DNA of 64,000 nt from Mycobacterium sp. ELW1 (GTDB lineage Bacteria > Actinomycetota > Actinomycetes > Mycobacteriales > Mycobacteriaceae): the NCBI RefSeq assembly GCF_008329905.1, contig NZ_CP032155.1, forward strand, positions 5,146,001-5,210,000, given 5' to 3'. Positions 62,431 to 64,000 of this stretch are shown piece after piece; the first letter of the stretch is position 1; every line of letters starts with the position of its first letter. The translations under genes and the position numbers were made by a program. The notes under the pieces were generated by a model that was given only the letters and a program-made list of their open reading frames with translations, made no database searches and was not told the origin of the DNA.

Positions 62431-63243
62431 GTGGGTGACGAGGCCCGATCGGCCGACGGAGTGGTGACGACATCACGCGATGGCGCGGTGCTGCACATCC
62501 TGCTCGATCGACCTGGTCGCCGTAATTCCCTGAGCCCCAGCATGATCGACTCGCTCAACAACGCACTGGTCGCCGCGGCCAGCGACGAGGAGCTGCGGGC
62601 GGTGCATCTGAGCGGGGCCGGGCCGGACTTCTGCGCCGGAGTGGACTGGGTCGGCTCCAACAGCGGCGGGCAGCGCCCCCGCACCGGCGATCTGGTCCGC
62701 CGCATCCCGCATACCGCGCACCGCGCCATCGAACTCATCCACACGCTGCACCTGCCGGTCGTGTGCACGGTGCGCGGCTGGGCCGCAGGCATGGGCTGCA
62801 ACCTGGCGCTGGCAGCGGACTTCACGGTGGCGGCCGCCGATGCCGTGTTCTGGGAACCGTTTGTGGCCCGCGGCTTCAGCCCGGACTCGGGCGCGACGTG
62901 GCTGTTGCCGCGGCTGGTGGGTGTCGCCCGCGCCAAGGAGATGCTGCTGCTCGGCGAAAAGGTCGAGGCTGCGACGGCCGAGCAGTGGGGCCTGATCCAC
63001 CGCAGCGTCGAGGAGTCCGACCTCGAGGACACCGTTTCCGCCCTGCTGGACCGGCTGGCATCCGGTCCGACGGTCGCGATCGGTTTGGCCAAGCAGGCCA
63101 TCAACCACAGCCAGCACGCCACCCTGAACCAGGCCATGACCCAGGAGTTGTTCAACCTCGAACTGTCCTGCCGGACATCGGACTTCAAAGAAGGTCTGGC
63201 GGCTTTTCGGGAGAAGCGCACACCCGGCTTCACCGGGCGATGA
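62431..63243 (+). CDS. Enoyl-CoA hydratase/isomerase (crotonase) family protein
   Basis: This 270-residue crotonase starts at GTG 62431. The oxyanion hole is FCAGVDWVGS. The first catalytic position is Asn (AGMGCNLALAADF), and a later Asp is present (FSPDSGATWLLPRLVG), so it is likely an isomerase-type crotonase. It is the first gene of a pair reading away from the GntR gene and its palindrome. Confidence 0.88.
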   Translation: MGDEARSADGVVTTSRDGAVLHILLDRPGRRNSLSPSMIDSLNNALVAAASDEELRAVHLSGAGPDFCAGVDWVGSNSGGQRPRTGDLVRRIPHTAHRAIELIHTLHLPVVCTVRGWAAGMGCNLALAADFTVAAADAVFWEPFVARGFSPDSGATWLLPRLVGVARAKEMLLLGEKVEAATAEQWGLIHRSVEESDLEDTVSALLDRLASGPTVAIGLAKQAINHSQHATLNQAMTQELFNLELSCRTSDFKEGLAAFREKRTPGFTGR

Positions 63244-63260
63244 GAGATGAGGAAGCACTG

Positions 63261-64000
63261 ATGTCGGCACAGTCGTACGCCACCATCGGCTACGAGGTCA
63301 CCGGCCACACGGCAACGATCACGTTGAACCGGCCCGAGGCGCTCAATGCGCTGAGCCCACACATGATCACCGAACTGCGCAGCGCCTACGACCGCGCGGA
63401 GAACGACGACAACGTCTGGTTGTCGATCGTCACCGGCACGGGGCGCGCGTTCTGTACCGGAGCCGACGTCAAGGAGATTCCCGAAGACGGCAAGGTGATC
63501 GACGAGCGGCCCTATCTGTCCACCTACGACCAGTGGGAGGCGCCGCAGGAAGGAACCCCGCCGTTCCGGCGGATGGCCAAGCCGGTGATCGTGGCGATCA
63601 ACGGAATCTGTTGTGGCGCAGGCCTGGACTGGGTGACCACCGGTGACATCGTGATCGCCTCGGACCAAGCGACATTCTTCGACCCGCACGTGTCGATCGG
63701 TCTGGTGGCGGGCCGCGAGATGGTACGGCTGGCCAGGGTGTTGCCCCGTACCGTGGCGTTACGGATGGCGATGATGGGCAAGCATGAGCGCATGGACGCT
63801 GCCCGTGCCTACGAGCTGGGACTGATCACCGAGATCGTCGAACATGACCGGCTCCTCGAGCGGGCCCACGAGATCGCCGAGATCGTGACCCGCAACGCGC
63901 CGTTGGCGGTTCGCGGCACCCGCTTGGCGATCATCAAGGGACGGGAGATCCCGATGCACGAGGCCGAGATGCTCGCCGAGGCCTTCCGGGAGCGCAATCT
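63261..64000 (+). CDS. Enoyl-CoA hydratase/isomerase family protein, partial (runs off the window end)
   Basis: This crotonase starts at ATG 63261 (MSAQSYATIGYEVTGHTATI) with GAGGAAG upstream, 17 bases after the previous crotonase. Visible are the oxyanion hole FCTGADVKEI, the first catalytic region ICCGAGLDWVTTGD with Asp, and FDPHVSIGLVAGREMVRLAR with a Glu. The frame is open to base 64000, so the C-terminus is missing. It is probably co-transcribed with 62431. Confidence 0.88.
   Translation, partial: MSAQSYATIGYEVTGHTATITLNRPEALNALSPHMITELRSAYDRAENDDNVWLSIVTGTGRAFCTGADVKEIPEDGKVIDERPYLSTYDQWEAPQEGTPPFRRMAKPVIVAINGICCGAGLDWVTTGDIVIASDQATFFDPHVSIGLVAGREMVRLARVLPRTVALRMAMMGKHERMDAARAYELGLITEIVEHDRLLERAHEIAEIVTRNAPLAVRGTRLAIIKGREIPMHEAEMLAEAFRERN

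Noticed and set aside
1..64000. CRISPR arrays, tRNA or rRNA genes, prophage or integrase genes
   Set aside because: No direct-repeat arrays, no cloverleaf-like sequences in the gaps and no integrase or phage protein was seen on either strand.

Overview
The window is a high-GC stretch of a mycobacterial chromosome, most like a fast-growing environmental Mycolicibacterium. The evidence is an mce/yrbE import operon, an Eis-family acetyltransferase, a 13E12/DUF222 HNH gene under a mycobacterial SOS box, several F420-type luciferase-like oxidoreductases, a mycofactocin-coupled SDR, and dense crotonase, acyl-CoA dehydrogenase and P450 content. I saw no rRNA, tRNA, CRISPR array or insertion sequence, and no gene-free stretch longer than about 300 bases.

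Region 1 (1-7228, minus strand) is the upstream part of an mce operon: yrbEA, yrbEB, mceA, mceB, mceC, mceD and a truncated mceE lipoprotein, mostly joined by 4-nt overlaps. Region 2 (7432-23000) is mixed: a UBP zinc-finger protein, a CDF transporter, Eis, three TetR regulators, each facing a divergent gene across an inverted repeat, an old yellow enzyme, the SOS-controlled 13E12 gene, an acyl-CoA carboxylase carboxyltransferase, and a phosphotransferase/NTF2/LLM operon.

Region 3 (about 22.8-59.4 kb) is a large catabolic island for an unidentified hydrophobic, probably cyclic, carboxylated compound. It contains a Baeyer-Villiger-type monooxygenase, a Rieske oxygenase, three P450s with one 3Fe-4S ferredoxin, Zn- and mycofactocin-type alcohol dehydrogenases, two aldehyde dehydrogenases, two CaiB CoA-transferases and two CoA ligases. 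It also has three acyl-CoA dehydrogenases interleaved with three amidohydrolase-2 proteins, crotonases, a thiolase-fold protein, a DHDPS-fold aldolase and a molybdopterin oxidoreductase. Region 4 (59.4-64.0 kb) adds a thiolase, three more crotonases and a GntR/FCD regulator with its own palindrome.

The most notable observation is a shared 19-bp inverted repeat, TACTGTAA-N3-TTACAGTA. Five good copies (24419, 28303, 31988, 35543, 42995) and three degraded ones (15563, 55879, 58542) lie in the promoter regions of this island's operons. One of them separates a 13-gene minus-strand operon from a TetR gene at 58664, which makes that TetR the leading candidate regulator. I do not recognise this operator, so the island may be an undescribed regulon and pathway.

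Three genes (27.0-28.1, 33.3-35.5 and 41.4-43.0 kb) each carry a single-base frameshift in a G/C homopolymer run, which points to sequencing error rather than decay. A 61-bp tandem duplication lies at the junction of the thiolase-fold and CaiB genes near 44.2 kb.
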